From a virus: a DNA stretch of 20,864 nucleotides. The notes under the pieces are model-generated. The model was given only the letters and a program-made list of their open reading frames with translations. It was not told where the DNA came from and made no database searches. Positions 1-6,019 of this stretch are shown here, in pieces. Where the stretch lies: positions 1 to 20,864 of the IMG/VR virus record IMGVR_UViG_3300044634_002377. One strand, 5' to 3'. Every line of letters starts with the position of its first letter. The first letter of the stretch is position 1. Both the position numbers and the translations under genes were made by a program.

Positions 1-182
1 TGACAATCAACGACAAGTTGTATCAGGTAGGCGATTTATTCACTACCCTTAAGTCAAAGAAAACAGGTGTGATTAAAGAAATCCACCCACAAACATCTGG
101 CTCGGTGCGTGTGCTATTGGAAATGCCAAACAAGGAAACTCGTTGGACTTCCGTATCCGCTCAAACACTACTAGGCGTATAA
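1..182 (+). CDS. 3' part of small protein of unknown function (start just outside window)
   Basis: The open frame runs from the left edge to TAA at 180-182 and gives 59 codons. The first two bases are TG, so an ATG beginning one base before the window would give a 60-residue protein starting M-T-I-N-D-K-L-Y. It has alternating hydrophobic and charged residues (VGDLF, TGVIKEI, VRVLLEM) suggesting a small beta-barrel of SH3/KOW type, but I do not recognise the family. It is followed after 7 bases by a GC-rich hairpin. Confidence 0.6.
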   Translation, partial: TINDKLYQVGDLFTTLKSKKTGVIKEIHPQTSGSVRVLLEMPNKETRWTSVSAQTLLGV

Positions 183-189
183 TCTAAAG

Positions 190-223
190 GCAGGGGGGTC
201 GCAGAAATGTCAGACCTCCCTGC
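190..223 (+). repeat. 11-bp inverted repeat spanning promoter region
   Basis: GCAGGGGGGTC (190-200) pairs with GACCTCCCTGC (213-223), 11 pairs with a single G-T, around a 12-base loop. The loop plus right arm carries TGTCAG, and the TATAAT -10 starts at the very next base (224). It could be an operator on the promoter, or the terminator of the preceding gene, although no T-run follows. Confidence 0.6.
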
Positions 224-258
224 TATAATTACTTCATCAACCCAACCCACAACGAAAG
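208..258 (+). promoter_or_regulatory. Cassette promoter: TGTCAG box, TATAAT, AACGAAAG leader
   Basis: TGTCAGACC (208-216) lies 7 bases before TATAAT (224-229), and the leader holds AACGAAAG at 251-258 with GG at 261-262. Spacing is identical to the six TGTCAGTGG copies in this window, but only the TGTCAG half of the box is kept. The -35 position carries no good TTGACA match. Confidence 0.6.
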
Positions 259-268
259 AAGGAAACAA

Positions 269-691
269 ATGGCTAGAGGAAAAGCAATCTCGGTGAAAAT
301 CCCAACTCAGCGAGTAATCAAGGCTTTGGAAACAAAGTTGGCACAACTAAATAAAGACTTCGCATCACAAGAAGCAAACGAAGCAAAGTATAACAAGCAG
401 GTAGAAGCGTGGAAAAAGGAAATTGGAAAGTGGGCTATTGCTAACTTCTCAAAGGCTGAAAACCTACGCACAAACTATCGCAACTGGAACAACACTCTCA
501 ATGTTGATTTTGACATCATCACAAAGGAAGGAAACTTCCCTGCTGAACCTGAGAAGGACTACGAAGTAATCCACCGCCACTCATACAATGAGATGAAAGA
601 GGAAATGGAAAACGCAATTCGTATTCTTAAAATGACAGATGAGGAAGTTGTTAATACCAGCACTTACAATGCGGTTGCTCGTTATCTGTAA
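269..691 (+). CDS. Lysine-rich helical protein of unknown function, 140 aa
   Basis: The start is ATG at 269 with GAAGG 7 bases upstream, and the gene is preceded by a cassette promoter. The N-terminus (MARGKAISVKIPTQRVI) is basic. Residues about 15-60 are a charged, probably coiled-coil helix (KALETKLAQLNKDF...AWKKEI) and the C-terminal third is acidic. There are no Cys residues, membrane segments or signal peptide. I do not recognise a characterised family. It resembles the small cytosolic early proteins of actinobacterial phages only in general style. Confidence 0.75.
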   Translation: MARGKAISVKIPTQRVIKALETKLAQLNKDFASQEANEAKYNKQVEAWKKEIGKWAIANFSKAENLRTNYRNWNNTLNVDFDIITKEGNFPAEPEKDYEVIHRHSYNEMKEEMENAIRILKMTDEEVVNTSTYNAVARYL

Positions 692-762
692 ATAATCCAA
701 CGACCTGAGTATGTCGCCAAACTGCTCTCCCTTTTGGGACAACTACTAACAAAGGCAACAAA

Positions 763-1017
763 ATGAAAAATCGTTTCAGAGTAGAAATCTATGATGAGAA
801 CAAGTTAAATGATGTAACAATTTATTCAGAGCAAGGCGTTGATAAGGAATACTTAACTGAATTAGCATTCTCTAATCGCCGTAACTTTTTTGGTGATGTT
901 CGTGCTTATGTGTATGATACATTGAAGAAGACTAAGACAACTGCTCTTTATCTTCCCGCCGAAGTTATTAACTTCAATCGAAAGAATCAATTAACCAGGG
1001 ATGAGTTAGGTCTGTAA
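763..1017 (+). CDS. Hypothetical protein, 84 aa
   Basis: ATG at 763 has AAAGG about 6 bases upstream. The protein starts MKNRFRVEIYDENKLNDVTIY, which looks like a beta-strand pair, and continues with a mixed helix carrying FSNRRNFFGDVRAYVYDTLKKTK. No metal-binding motif or membrane segment is visible. It lies 71 bases after the preceding gene without its own recognisable promoter, so it is probably co-transcribed. Function unknown. Confidence 0.65.
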   Translation: MKNRFRVEIYDENKLNDVTIYSEQGVDKEYLTELAFSNRRNFFGDVRAYVYDTLKKTKTTALYLPAEVINFNRKNQLTRDELGL

Positions 1018-1063
1018 AGATCTAACACTAGCTGCATATCCTGCAGCTGGCCCGTAAAGGTAA

Positions 1064-1110
1064 GGGGTTATCCACAGGGTTACGACTGCCTGTGGATATC
1101 CCTGGAATTT
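1064..1110 (+). repeat. Three-block intergenic repeat, copy 1
   Basis: GGG at 1064, TTACGAC at 1080-1086 and CCTGGAATTT at 1101-1110. GGG to TTACG is 16 bases and TTACG to CCTGGAA is 21 bases, as in the other copies of the family. Confidence 0.6.
1068..1099. repeat. Inverted pair of DnaA-box-like sequences
   Basis: TTATCCACA at 1068-1076 matches the classical DnaA-box consensus. TGTGGATAT at 1091-1099 is the opposite orientation with one mismatch. Together TATCCACAGG / CCTGTGGATA form a perfect 10-bp inverted repeat with a 10-base loop that contains TTACGAC. Confidence 0.6.
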
Positions 1111-1126
1111 TGTGAGATTAATCACA
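1111..1126. promoter_or_regulatory. CRP/FNR-type palindrome upstream of DUF932 gene
   Basis: TGTGA-GATTAA-TCACA is a perfect TGTGA-N6-TCACA palindrome, the consensus bound by CRP and by actinobacterial CRP homologues such as GlxR. It sits about 55 bases upstream of the -10 at 1181, a position suited to activation. No protein of this family is encoded in the window, so the regulator would be the host's. Confidence 0.5.
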
Positions 1127-1157
1127 TGGATCAATTCGGACATATTGTATCTAATCC

Positions 1158-1206
1158 TAGACAATGTCAGTGGCACCTGTTATACTTATGACTAATCAAA
1201 CGAAAG
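1158..1206 (+). promoter_or_regulatory. Cassette promoter of the DUF932 gene
   Basis: -35-like TAGACA (1158-1163), 17-base spacer containing TGTCAGTGG (1165-1173), then TATACT (1181-1186) exactly 7 bases after the box. The leader carries AACGAAAG (1199-1206) plus G, giving an AAAGG ribosome site 10 bases before ATG 1218. Confidence 0.7.
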
Positions 1207-1217
1207 GTAAAAAATAT

Positions 1218-2225
1218 ATGGCTCACAATCTAGAAATGGAAAACGGCGAAGTTGCTTTCGCTCTCCGTGGCGCACCTGCTTGGCACAACCTAGCAAATCG
1301 CATCTTCACAAAAGATGAAGAAGTTACTACCGCCCTAATGCTTGAAGAAGCAAAGTTGGCAAATTGGAATGTTCGTCTATCTCCAATCACTGAGCACATT
1401 CCAGAATCTTGGAATGATGTCTCTACCGCATCTCTTGTCATTCGTGACAATCCATTCAATAAGGGAACTGATGTTCTTGCCACTGTTGGCAAGCGTTACA
1501 AGCCTGTACAGAATGAAGAATTATTCGCATTCGCTGATGCTATTCATGATGCGAACGCTGACTGCCGTTGGGAATCTGCTGGCTCATTGAAAAAGGGCAA
1601 AGTTGTATTCGGCACTGTTGATATTCCTCGCACAATGGTTCTTGACCCACAAGGTGCCAACGATGAAACTAAACTCTATTTAATTGTATGGACATCACAT
1701 GACGGGTCAGTTGCTGTTCAGGCTGCTGTTACTCCTGTTCGTGTTGTATGCCAAAACACATTGAATCTTGCCATGCGTAACGCTAAGCAATCTTTCAAGA
1801 TTCGTCATACGCAATCTGTTGAAGGTCGCATTCAAGTTGCTCGTGAAACTCTTGGGCTTGCTCTTGGTTACTTTGATGAATTCGAGAAGGAAGCGCAAGC
1901 ACTTTATTCTCAGTCAATTACTGATGCTGAATTCTCAAAGTTAATTCACACAATTTATCCAAAGCCTGCTGATGATGCTGCTAAAGTTGCGCTAACTAAA
2001 TGGGAGAATAAGGTCGTGCTACTTGATGACCTTTACCATAACTCACCAACTAATGCTAACATCAAGGGAACTAAATGGGGTGCGTTTAATGCTCTCACCG
2101 AACGCCTTGATTACTATCGCTCAGGTCGTGGAAATTCTGAAACGCTTATGGCTGGCGCATCAGGATTTGACCCAGTGCTAACCGCTGAGAAAAACAAAAT
2201 CAAGAAATTGATTTCTGCTTTCTAA
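1218..2225 (+). CDS. DUF932 family protein (phage/plasmid-like protein TIGR03299)
   Basis: A 335-residue protein starting MAHNLEMENG. The family hallmarks are visible: APAWHNLA near residue 20, a central VVCQNTLNLAMRNA segment and a C-terminal helical region. DUF932 proteins are common on phages and plasmids; their biochemical role is unsettled, although some annotations link them to DNA or single-strand binding. The frame is open upstream to 1164, but that would start inside the promoter. ATG 1218 has a good AAAGG site and is preferred. The gene stands alone between its own promoter region and a terminator before tRNA-Asp. Confidence 0.88.
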   Translation: MAHNLEMENGEVAFALRGAPAWHNLANRIFTKDEEVTTALMLEEAKLANWNVRLSPITEHIPESWNDVSTASLVIRDNPFNKGTDVLATVGKRYKPVQNEELFAFADAIHDANADCRWESAGSLKKGKVVFGTVDIPRTMVLDPQGANDETKLYLIVWTSHDGSVAVQAAVTPVRVVCQNTLNLAMRNAKQSFKIRHTQSVEGRIQVARETLGLALGYFDEFEKEAQALYSQSITDAEFSKLIHTIYPKPADDAAKVALTKWENKVVLLDDLYHNSPTNANIKGTKWGAFNALTERLDYYRSGRGNSETLMAGASGFDPVLTAEKNKIKKLISAF

Positions 2226-2238
2226 ATAAAAATAATCC

Positions 2239-2269
2239 TGAGCAAGATTTAAAACTGCTCACATTTTTT
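2239..2269 (+). terminator. Rho-independent terminator after DUF932 gene
   Basis: TGAGCA (2239-2244) pairs with TGCTCA (2256-2261) across an 11-base AT-rich loop, followed by C, A and a run of six T. It lies directly before the tRNA gene, whose transcription could either be read through or start separately. Confidence 0.55.
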
Positions 2270-2272
2270 CTT

Positions 2273-2349
2273 GGTCCATTAGCTCAGTTGGTTAGAGCGC
2301 TACCCTGTCACGGTAGAGGCCGACGGTTCAAGTCCGTTATGGATCGCCA
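2273..2349 (+). tRNA. tRNA-Asp (anticodon GTC), CCA encoded
   Basis: A full cloverleaf can be drawn. Acceptor GGTCCAT pairs with ATGGATC, with one G-T. The D-arm GCTC/GAGC surrounds AGTTGGTTA. The anticodon stem CTACC/GGTAG encloses CTGTCAC, giving anticodon GTC. The T-arm GACGG/CCGTT encloses TTCAAGT. Discriminator G is followed by genomic CCA. Length is 77 with CCA. Phage-carried tRNAs are thought to support translation under altered host tRNA pools; only this one is present in the window. Confidence 0.95.
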
Positions 2350-2366
2350 AGCGCCCTCAAAGCTAA

Positions 2367-2412
2367 GGGGGCAAAAAGTGTGTTACGACTCACATTTAAA
2401 TTCCCTGGAATC
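2367..2412 (+). repeat. Three-block intergenic repeat, copy 2
   Basis: GGGGC at 2367, TTACGAC at 2383-2389 and CCTGGAATC at 2404-2412, with 16- and 21-base offsets. TTACGAC is flanked by TGTG and CACA arms. It lies just upstream of the promoter at 2415. Confidence 0.6.
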
Positions 2413-2414
2413 TA

Positions 2415-2443
2415 TTGTAAATGTCAGTGGGGTCCTGTATAAT
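2415..2443 (+). promoter_or_regulatory. Promoter P1 with TGTCAGTGG box, apparently leaderless
   Basis: TTGTAA (2415-2420), TGTCAGTGG (2422-2430), then 7 bases and TATAAT (2438-2443). The next ATG is at 2451, only 7 bases after the -10, so the transcript would begin at or next to the start codon. It is the only cassette copy without the AACGAAAG leader. Confidence 0.65.
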
Positions 2444-2450
2444 TCTGTAC

Positions 2451-3125
2451 ATGACCAACGAACTAGTATCAAGCGTGTACACATTTGTCTGTGACCCAGA
2501 TGAGTGTGATTGTTTAATCCAATTAACATCATCTGATGGATTTGGCTTTCCATCAGGTGTGACAGAACTCACATGCCCGTGTGGCCGTAAGACCACATTA
2601 GTGTCAGTGGAGCATGCTACAATTACATCCTTAAACCAAACGAAAGAAGGAAGCAATATGGACGGAATGACAGTAGAAAACCTGCCTCTATCAGATGCAG
2701 AGAAGTACAACCCTGACCAATTAGTTACATACAAAGTAATCCGTGGTTATTCGGATGCTGAATATGCTACAGATAAAGTTCGCAACATTGAATACGAACT
2801 GCATAATGGTCGCACAAATTCTAAGGCAGTCTCATCTTTACAGAATAAGATTGGCTTAGTTAAAGATATTATTTCAGAGGCATATGCTGATTCAGAAGAC
2901 CAAGAAACTTTGCAAGCAATTGCAGAAGCGCTTGAGATTGAATTAATTAGAGAGATTGAATGGTCTGCATCTATTGAAGTTAGCGGAACTATTTCAGTCA
3001 ACCTACTTGAGGATACTCATTTTGACTTAGATTCAGAAATTGAAGATGCTCTTTATGCTGATTCACACAATGGCAACATTGAAGTTGTTGACCAAGAAAT
3101 CTGCAACATTAGGGAGAACTGCTAA
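2451..3125 (+). CDS. Long form: zinc-finger-like N-terminus fused in frame to acidic protein, 224 aa
   Basis: One uninterrupted frame runs from ATG 2451. Residues 1-55 form a compact Cys module (C14, C19, C21, then the CPCGR motif with C42 and C44) around the segment SSDGFGFPSGV, which looks like a zinc ribbon. Residues 70-224 are an acidic helical protein that also has its own promoter, ribosome site and ATG at 2658. The two parts could be one protein, or two genes of which the first has lost its stop codon. The Cys module is probably structural zinc binding; substrate and partner are unknown. Confidence 0.6.
   Translation: MTNELVSSVYTFVCDPDECDCLIQLTSSDGFGFPSGVTELTCPCGRKTTLVSVEHATITSLNQTKEGSNMDGMTVENLPLSDAEKYNPDQLVTYKVIRGYSDAEYATDKVRNIEYELHNGRTNSKAVSSLQNKIGLVKDIISEAYADSEDQETLQAIAEALEIELIREIEWSASIEVSGTISVNLLEDTHFDLDSEIEDALYADSHNGNIEVVDQEICNIRENC
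2602..2646 (+). promoter_or_regulatory. Internal cassette promoter P2 inside the long frame
   Basis: TGTCAGTGG (2602-2610), 7 bases, TACAAT (2618-2623), then AACGAAAG (2639-2646) and AAGG before ATG 2658. The promoter bases simultaneously encode V-S-V-E-H-A-T-I of the long protein. Confidence 0.65.
2658..3125 (+). CDS. Short form: acidic protein of unknown function, 155 aa
   Basis: ATG 2658 has GAAGG about 6 bases upstream and a complete cassette promoter, so this is probably the main product of the frame. The protein starts MDGMTVENLPLSDAEKYNPDQL. It has a helical middle (VSSLQNKIGLVKDIISEAY; ETLQAIAEALEIELI), a beta-like stretch (SASIEVSGTISVNL) and an acidic C-terminus. There are only two Cys residues, near the end. 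It overlaps the next ATG by one base (TAATG), indicating coupled translation. Family not recognised. Confidence 0.7.
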   Translation: MDGMTVENLPLSDAEKYNPDQLVTYKVIRGYSDAEYATDKVRNIEYELHNGRTNSKAVSSLQNKIGLVKDIISEAYADSEDQETLQAIAEALEIELIREIEWSASIEVSGTISVNLLEDTHFDLDSEIEDALYADSHNGNIEVVDQEICNIRENC

Positions 3126-3328
3126 TGTATTTTGAGTTGACTGCTCCTGATAGGCTATCCATGGAGATGGCCTATTGGGATGCACAAATTATTGGGCTGG
3201 ACCCGCAAGCAATGTCACCGTTGACATTCAACATTGGAACTGGTAGTATTGAGAAAGTAAGTAGAATTCGTGATAAGTATAACTTAACTGAATCTTACAT
3301 ATCAGACTACGAAACCACAGGTTATTAA
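3125..3328 (+). CDS. Hypothetical protein, 67 aa
   Basis: ATG at 3125 shares its A with the upstream TAA, so translation is probably coupled. The sequence begins MYFELTAPDRLSMEMAYWDAQIIGLDP and contains a helix-turn region followed by KVSRIRDKYNLTESYIS. No metal site or membrane span. Function unknown. It belongs to the small-gene operon from 2451 to 4057. Confidence 0.65.
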   Translation: MYFELTAPDRLSMEMAYWDAQIIGLDPQAMSPLTFNIGTGSIEKVSRIRDKYNLTESYISDYETTGY

Positions 3329-3337
3329 GGAGAAATT

Positions 3338-3484
3338 ATGTCAGACTATAAAGATGGTTGGGACGATGGGTATAAGTTTGCCCGTGATGAAATCATGGAA
3401 AAGTTATCAGAGATTGATATCAACGACATTGATTCCTGGATCCTTGATCGTCTTTCTGAGATGATTGAAGGTGGAGCACTATGA
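3338..3484 (+). CDS. Acidic microprotein, 48 aa
   Basis: ATG 3338 has a strong AAGGAGA ribosome site 5 bases upstream. The protein MSDYKDGWDDGYKFARDEIM continues into an amphipathic helix (LSEIDINDIDSWILDRLSEM). The YxxGWDDGY pattern is seen in many short phage proteins of unknown role. Its last codons overlap the next gene by four bases (ATGA). Confidence 0.7.
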   Translation: MSDYKDGWDDGYKFARDEIMEKLSEIDINDIDSWILDRLSEMIEGGAL

Positions 3485-3690
3485 CAATGGAAGATCTAAC
3501 AAGATGGATAGCATGTGACCAATGTGGCACAGCCCAAGCAATGTATATGGTTAAACTAGTAGATGGTGAGCTTTTCTTTTGCGGTCACCACTACAACGCA
3601 AGCAAGCGTGGCCTTGACAAGGTCGCATACGAAGTGATAGAATTAAACAAAACGGAAGAAGCAATCCCTCAACTAGAAACGGCGGAATAA
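3481..3690 (+). CDS. DUF7455-like zinc-binding protein, 69 aa
   Basis: Residues 12-15 are CDQC and residues 33-36 are CGHH, in the arrangement CxxCG...A...(V/M)KLVDGELFFCGHHYN. This matches the small actinobacterial family (DUF7455) with one zinc bound by CxxC plus C and H from CGHH. Role unknown; the fold implies a structural zinc. The start overlaps the preceding stop (ATGA), so it is translationally coupled. The family's near restriction to Actinobacteria and their phages supports the host guess. Confidence 0.75.
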   Translation: MTMEDLTRWIACDQCGTAQAMYMVKLVDGELFFCGHHYNASKRGLDKVAYEVIELNKTEEAIPQLETAE

Positions 3691-3691
3691 A

Positions 3692-4057
3692 ATGGGCGAC
3701 AGAGCAAACTTTGGATTCAGAGATTCCAAGGAGAATGTACTATTTCTATATGGACACTGGGCTGGGCATAATATGCTAGCCAAGTTGGCCAATGCTGTGC
3801 AGGCTGCAGAGCCTCGCTGGCAGGATGAATCATATGCAACACGCATTGCTATATCTAATCTAATTGGAGAAGACTGGACTGAAAAAACAGGCTGGGGTAT
3901 CTACATTAATCAATTAGGAGATAATGAGCATAAGGTGCCTGTTATTGATTGGTCCAATCAAACTTTTACACTGTATGAAGAGGACCTGAGCACGGTAGTG
4001 TTTACCTCGTCCCTTGCAGCATTCGTAGATAAATACAGTCGACTAGTTATGGTATAA
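3692..4057 (+). CDS. Phage hypothetical protein with MGDRANFGF start, 121 aa
   Basis: The start is ATG 3692, one base after the preceding stop, with GGCGG upstream. Conserved-looking blocks are MGDRANFGF, LYGHWAGHNMLAKLANAV, YATRIAISNLIGEDWTEKTGWGIYIN and the acidic C-terminus. The combination resembles a family of uncharacterised proteins in actinobacterial phages. Two His in GHWAGHN could bind metal, but nothing else supports an enzyme. It is the last gene before the terminator pair at 4063 and 4180. Confidence 0.75.
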   Translation: MGDRANFGFRDSKENVLFLYGHWAGHNMLAKLANAVQAAEPRWQDESYATRIAISNLIGEDWTEKTGWGIYINQLGDNEHKVPVIDWSNQTFTLYEEDLSTVVFTSSLAAFVDKYSRLVMV

Positions 4058-4062
4058 TTAGA

Positions 4063-4084
4063 CTAGGACTTTGGTCCTGGTTTT
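4063..4084 (+). terminator. Terminator after the 2451-4057 operon
   Basis: CTAGGAC (4063-4069) pairs with GTCCTGG (4074-4080) over a 4-base loop, followed by TTTT. It begins 5 bases after the stop codon. Confidence 0.6.
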
Positions 4085-4179
4085 AATAGGAAATGAAATG
4101 GTGCGTCTATTAGTCTTTAGGGCCAGGCGCTAAGTAAAGCGGTTTATTTCTTTCGTTGGAAATCAGCAGCCATATTCAT

Positions 4180-4204
4180 AACCCCCAGCATAGCTGGGGG
4201 TTTT
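4180..4204 (+). terminator. Strong hairpin terminator
   Basis: AACCCCCAGC (4180-4189) and GCTGGGGGTT (4193-4202) form a perfect 10-bp stem with loop ATA, followed by TT. The 95 bases between this and the preceding terminator hold no gene I can support; an 11-codon frame at 4098 is too short to call. Confidence 0.8.
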
Positions 4205-4225
4205 CTATTGCCCGCAAAGACTTGA

Positions 4226-4275
4226 GGGTAGCATGTTTGTTTTACGACGTCAAGTTAATTTTCCCAGGAATTTGT
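4226..4275 (+). repeat. Three-block intergenic repeat, copy 3
   Basis: GGG at 4226, TTACGAC at 4242-4248 and CCAGGAATTTGT from 4264, with 16- and 22-base offsets. The third block is continuous with the CRP-like site that follows. Confidence 0.6.
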
Positions 4276-4317
4276 GTGATCTTGACCACAAAGCTGAATC
4301 ATGTGGCATGTATCACA
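4275..4317. promoter_or_regulatory. Two CRP-like palindromes upstream of the Api92-like gene
   Basis: TGTGA-TCTTGA-CCACA (4275-4290) and TGTGG-CATGTA-TCACA (4302-4317) each match TGTGA-N6-TCACA with one mismatch, with centres 27 bases apart. The second overlaps a perfect inverted repeat GGCATGT-ATC-ACATGCC (4305-4321). The -10 is at 4352, so they lie at activator-like distances. Confidence 0.45.
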
Positions 4318-4335
4318 TGCCAATTCTATTCCATT

Positions 4336-4376
4336 TGTCAGTGGTCCAATGTATAATTATCACATATCAACGAAAG
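4336..4376 (+). promoter_or_regulatory. Cassette promoter of the Api92-like operon
   Basis: TGTCAGTGG (4336-4344), 7 bases, TATAAT (4352-4357), then AACGAAAG (4369-4376) followed by G, 9 bases before ATG 4385. The -35 position (TTCCAT) is poor, so the box or an activator probably compensates. Confidence 0.68.
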
Positions 4377-4384
4377 GATATAAA

Positions 4385-5119
4385 ATGCCAAATTGGGTAT
4401 TTAATGGATTAACAATTGAAGGTAATCCTGAGCAAGTAAAATCTCTAATCAAGCAAATGAATAAGCCATTTGTTTATTCTATTACTGCAGTAGGTGATTT
4501 ATCATATGATGTCAAGCAGACTAAGTATGTTAATCCTATCTTTGCTTTTCATAATATATATAACTATAGAGATGCTGGTATTACTGATGAGGTATATCAT
4601 GGACAACCTCCTCGTTCCACCGATTTTTCTCAGGCAATGAAGTTTGAGACCAATGACTGGTACAACTTTAATGTGCGTGAGTGGGGAACCAAGTGGGATG
4701 TTGCTGTAGCCGAGGGTAATAAGTATCCTGATACAACTATTGAAGAAGCAGAAAACGGTGAGAACTATGTAGTTCATTACAACTTTAACACTGCATGGTC
4801 ACGACCTCTCGGTGCTATCTCTAAACTATCTGCACAATACCCCAATCTACTATTTACTTTATCATATGAAGAAGAAACAGGTTGGGGTGGGGAAATGGAA
4901 TTCCTCCGTGGAGAAGTTATCTCAGAATCAGAATACGATAATATGTGCCGTGATTGTGATGCAACCGACCAAATGGAATACTGCGACAATGACTGCGGTG
5001 AAATCTGTGGCAACTGCAACTGGCTAGGCAATGCTGACCTAGAGGCTGTAGCAATTTGTCAGACCCATAAGATATACTTAGACACTAAAGTACCCGAATA
5101 TAGAAAGGCGGAAGCATAA
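4385..5119 (+). CDS. Api92/DUF1281-like ferredoxin-fold protein with C-terminal Cys domain, 244 aa
   Basis: The protein starts MPNWVFNGLTIEG. It carries family blocks: the NW-V-N-L-I-G start, WGTKWDV near residue 102, FNTAWSRP near 140 and LSAQYPNLLFTLSYEEETGWGG near 155. These match the Api92-like ferredoxin-fold domain (DUF1281) of phage and mobile-element proteins; its role is unknown. Beyond about residue 188 there is an added Cys-rich tail with CRDC, YCDNDCGEICGNC and ICQTH, likely binding one or two zinc ions. ATG 4385 is chosen because the longer frame would start upstream of the promoter. It overlaps the next gene by one base. Confidence 0.8.
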   Translation: MPNWVFNGLTIEGNPEQVKSLIKQMNKPFVYSITAVGDLSYDVKQTKYVNPIFAFHNIYNYRDAGITDEVYHGQPPRSTDFSQAMKFETNDWYNFNVREWGTKWDVAVAEGNKYPDTTIEEAENGENYVVHYNFNTAWSRPLGAISKLSAQYPNLLFTLSYEEETGWGGEMEFLRGEVISESEYDNMCRDCDATDQMEYCDNDCGEICGNCNWLGNADLEAVAICQTHKIYLDTKVPEYRKAEA

Positions 5120-5331
5120 TGGAAGCATTTACAGATACAGTAGGAGAACATATCCTTGGAGCAATTCAAGTAGATATTGAGCAAGCATTATTTGAAGATT
5201 GGAATCAATCTAACTTAGATGAGGGTGAAGCATATGCTGAGTGGAGATTTATGCAATTTGCTCCTGATAACTTAAAACAATCATACAATGAATACTATGG
5301 TTATATTGAAGGAGATGAGTATTGCTTATGA
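5119..5331 (+). CDS. Acidic hypothetical protein, 70 aa
   Basis: ATG 5119 shares a base with the upstream TAA. The protein is strongly acidic and aromatic-rich (ALFEDWNQSNLDEGEAYAEW; YNEYYGYIEGDEY) with no metal or membrane motif. Small acidic phage proteins sometimes mimic DNA or inhibit nucleic-acid enzymes, but nothing specific supports that here. It ends in an ATGA overlap with the next gene. Confidence 0.65.
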   Translation: MEAFTDTVGEHILGAIQVDIEQALFEDWNQSNLDEGEAYAEWRFMQFAPDNLKQSYNEYYGYIEGDEYCL

Positions 5332-5474
5332 TTACCAGCCAAGAACTAATTGATTATATTTATGATGACAACTTAATCCATTTTGATGACAGAGACACAT
5401 CTGATGATTGTGATTGTCACATTCACATAACATTAAACACTATGATTAAATATATGGAGGCAATAGAATGCTAG
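5328..5474 (+). CDS. Hypothetical microprotein with DDCDCHIH motif, 48 aa
   Basis: ATG 5328 overlaps the preceding stop by four bases. The protein begins MITSQELIDYIYDDNLIHF and contains CDCHIH at residues 28-33, a possible metal-binding cluster, followed by a helix. It overlaps the next gene's ATG by 7 bases. Function unknown. Confidence 0.6.
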   Translation: MITSQELIDYIYDDNLIHFDDRDTSDDCDCHIHITLNTMIKYMEAIEC

Positions 5475-5617
5475 GTTATACATTAGATGATCTTGATGAA
5501 ATGAGGGCTGTTGTTACTAAGGCTCTATATGATTCTAAAGGACTGCCGACTGAAAAAGGATTAGAAAAGACAGCAGACTTTTTAGACGGGCTTTGGGCGG
5601 AGGGTTACTTTGACTAA
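5468..5617 (+). CDS. Hypothetical microprotein, 49 aa
   Basis: ATG 5468 has GGAGG (5456-5460) 7 bases upstream, inside the preceding gene. Sequence: MLGYTLDDLDEMRAVVTKAL then a short hydrophilic helix ending LDGLWAEGYFD. No known family; likely helical. It overlaps the next gene by 8 bases. Confidence 0.6.
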   Translation: MLGYTLDDLDEMRAVVTKALYDSKGLPTEKGLEKTADFLDGLWAEGYFD

Positions 5618-5816
5618 GTCATCACATTTTATGGAGTATCTAAAGATACATAAGATTAGTTTAGAACAAGATTTAGAAGATGCTAGAAATAATATTCCTA
5701 TTCCTGAAGATGAATACTTCGAATCAGATAGTTATTATATGGGTGCCATTGATACTATGGAACATATTTTGTCAGTGGCTACTGATATAATGATTGATAA
5801 CGAAAGGGTATATTAA
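5610..5816 (+). CDS. Hypothetical acidic protein, 68 aa (TTG start)
   Basis: The frame begins at TTG 5610 with GGAGGG about 6 bases upstream; an ATG at 5631 is a weaker alternative. The sequence MTKSSHFMEYLKIHKISLEQ leads into charged helices and a DSYYMGAIDTMEHIL segment. The last 16 codons also contain a complete TGTCAGTGG promoter for the next gene. Function unknown. Confidence 0.6.
   Translation: MTKSSHFMEYLKIHKISLEQDLEDARNNIPIPEDEYFESDSYYMGAIDTMEHILSVATDIMIDNERVY
5770..5806 (+). promoter_or_regulatory. Cassette promoter embedded in a coding region
   Basis: TGTCAGTGG (5770-5778), 7 bases, TATAAT (5786-5791), then AACGAAAG (5799-5806) followed by GG and ATG 5816. All of it lies within the 3' end of the upstream gene. 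Confidence 0.68.
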
Positions 5817-6019
5817 TGAACATATCATCTAGAGAAGTTACTTATCGTTCCGCCGTTGAACAAATATTTTTTGAGGACGGGACAGAATTGGTAATCACAA
5901 TTGGTGCTCCTGCCGAAGGCGGAGGAGATATCGATATTGAATATGATTGGGTAGAAGGAAAGCCTGATTGGGCAAACAACTTAAATGAATCAACACTAGT
6001 GAACTATGAGGTAATATAA
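5816..6019 (+). CDS. Hypothetical acidic beta-rich protein, 67 aa
   Basis: ATG 5816 shares a base with the upstream TAA and follows GAAAGGG. The sequence alternates strands (SREVTYRSAVEQIFFEDGTELVIT split over about 25 residues) with an acidic loop GGGDIDIEYDW. No catalytic motif. It overlaps the next gene by one base. Function unknown. Confidence 0.65.
   Translation: MNISSREVTYRSAVEQIFFEDGTELVITIGAPAEGGGDIDIEYDWVEGKPDWANNLNESTLVNYEVI

Noticed and set aside
1164-1217. Upstream extension of the DUF932 protein to 1164
   Set aside because: It would start in the promoter between -35 and -10; ATG 1218 has the ribosome site.
2353-2371. Hairpin GCCCTC/GGGGGC after tRNA-Asp as terminator
   Set aside because: No T-run follows on the plus strand; the GGGGC arm is part of the three-block repeat. 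Could still be a processing signal.
4098-4133. Tiny frame MVRLLVFRARR after the first terminator
   Set aside because: Only 11 codons, between two terminators, with no promoter; more likely chance.
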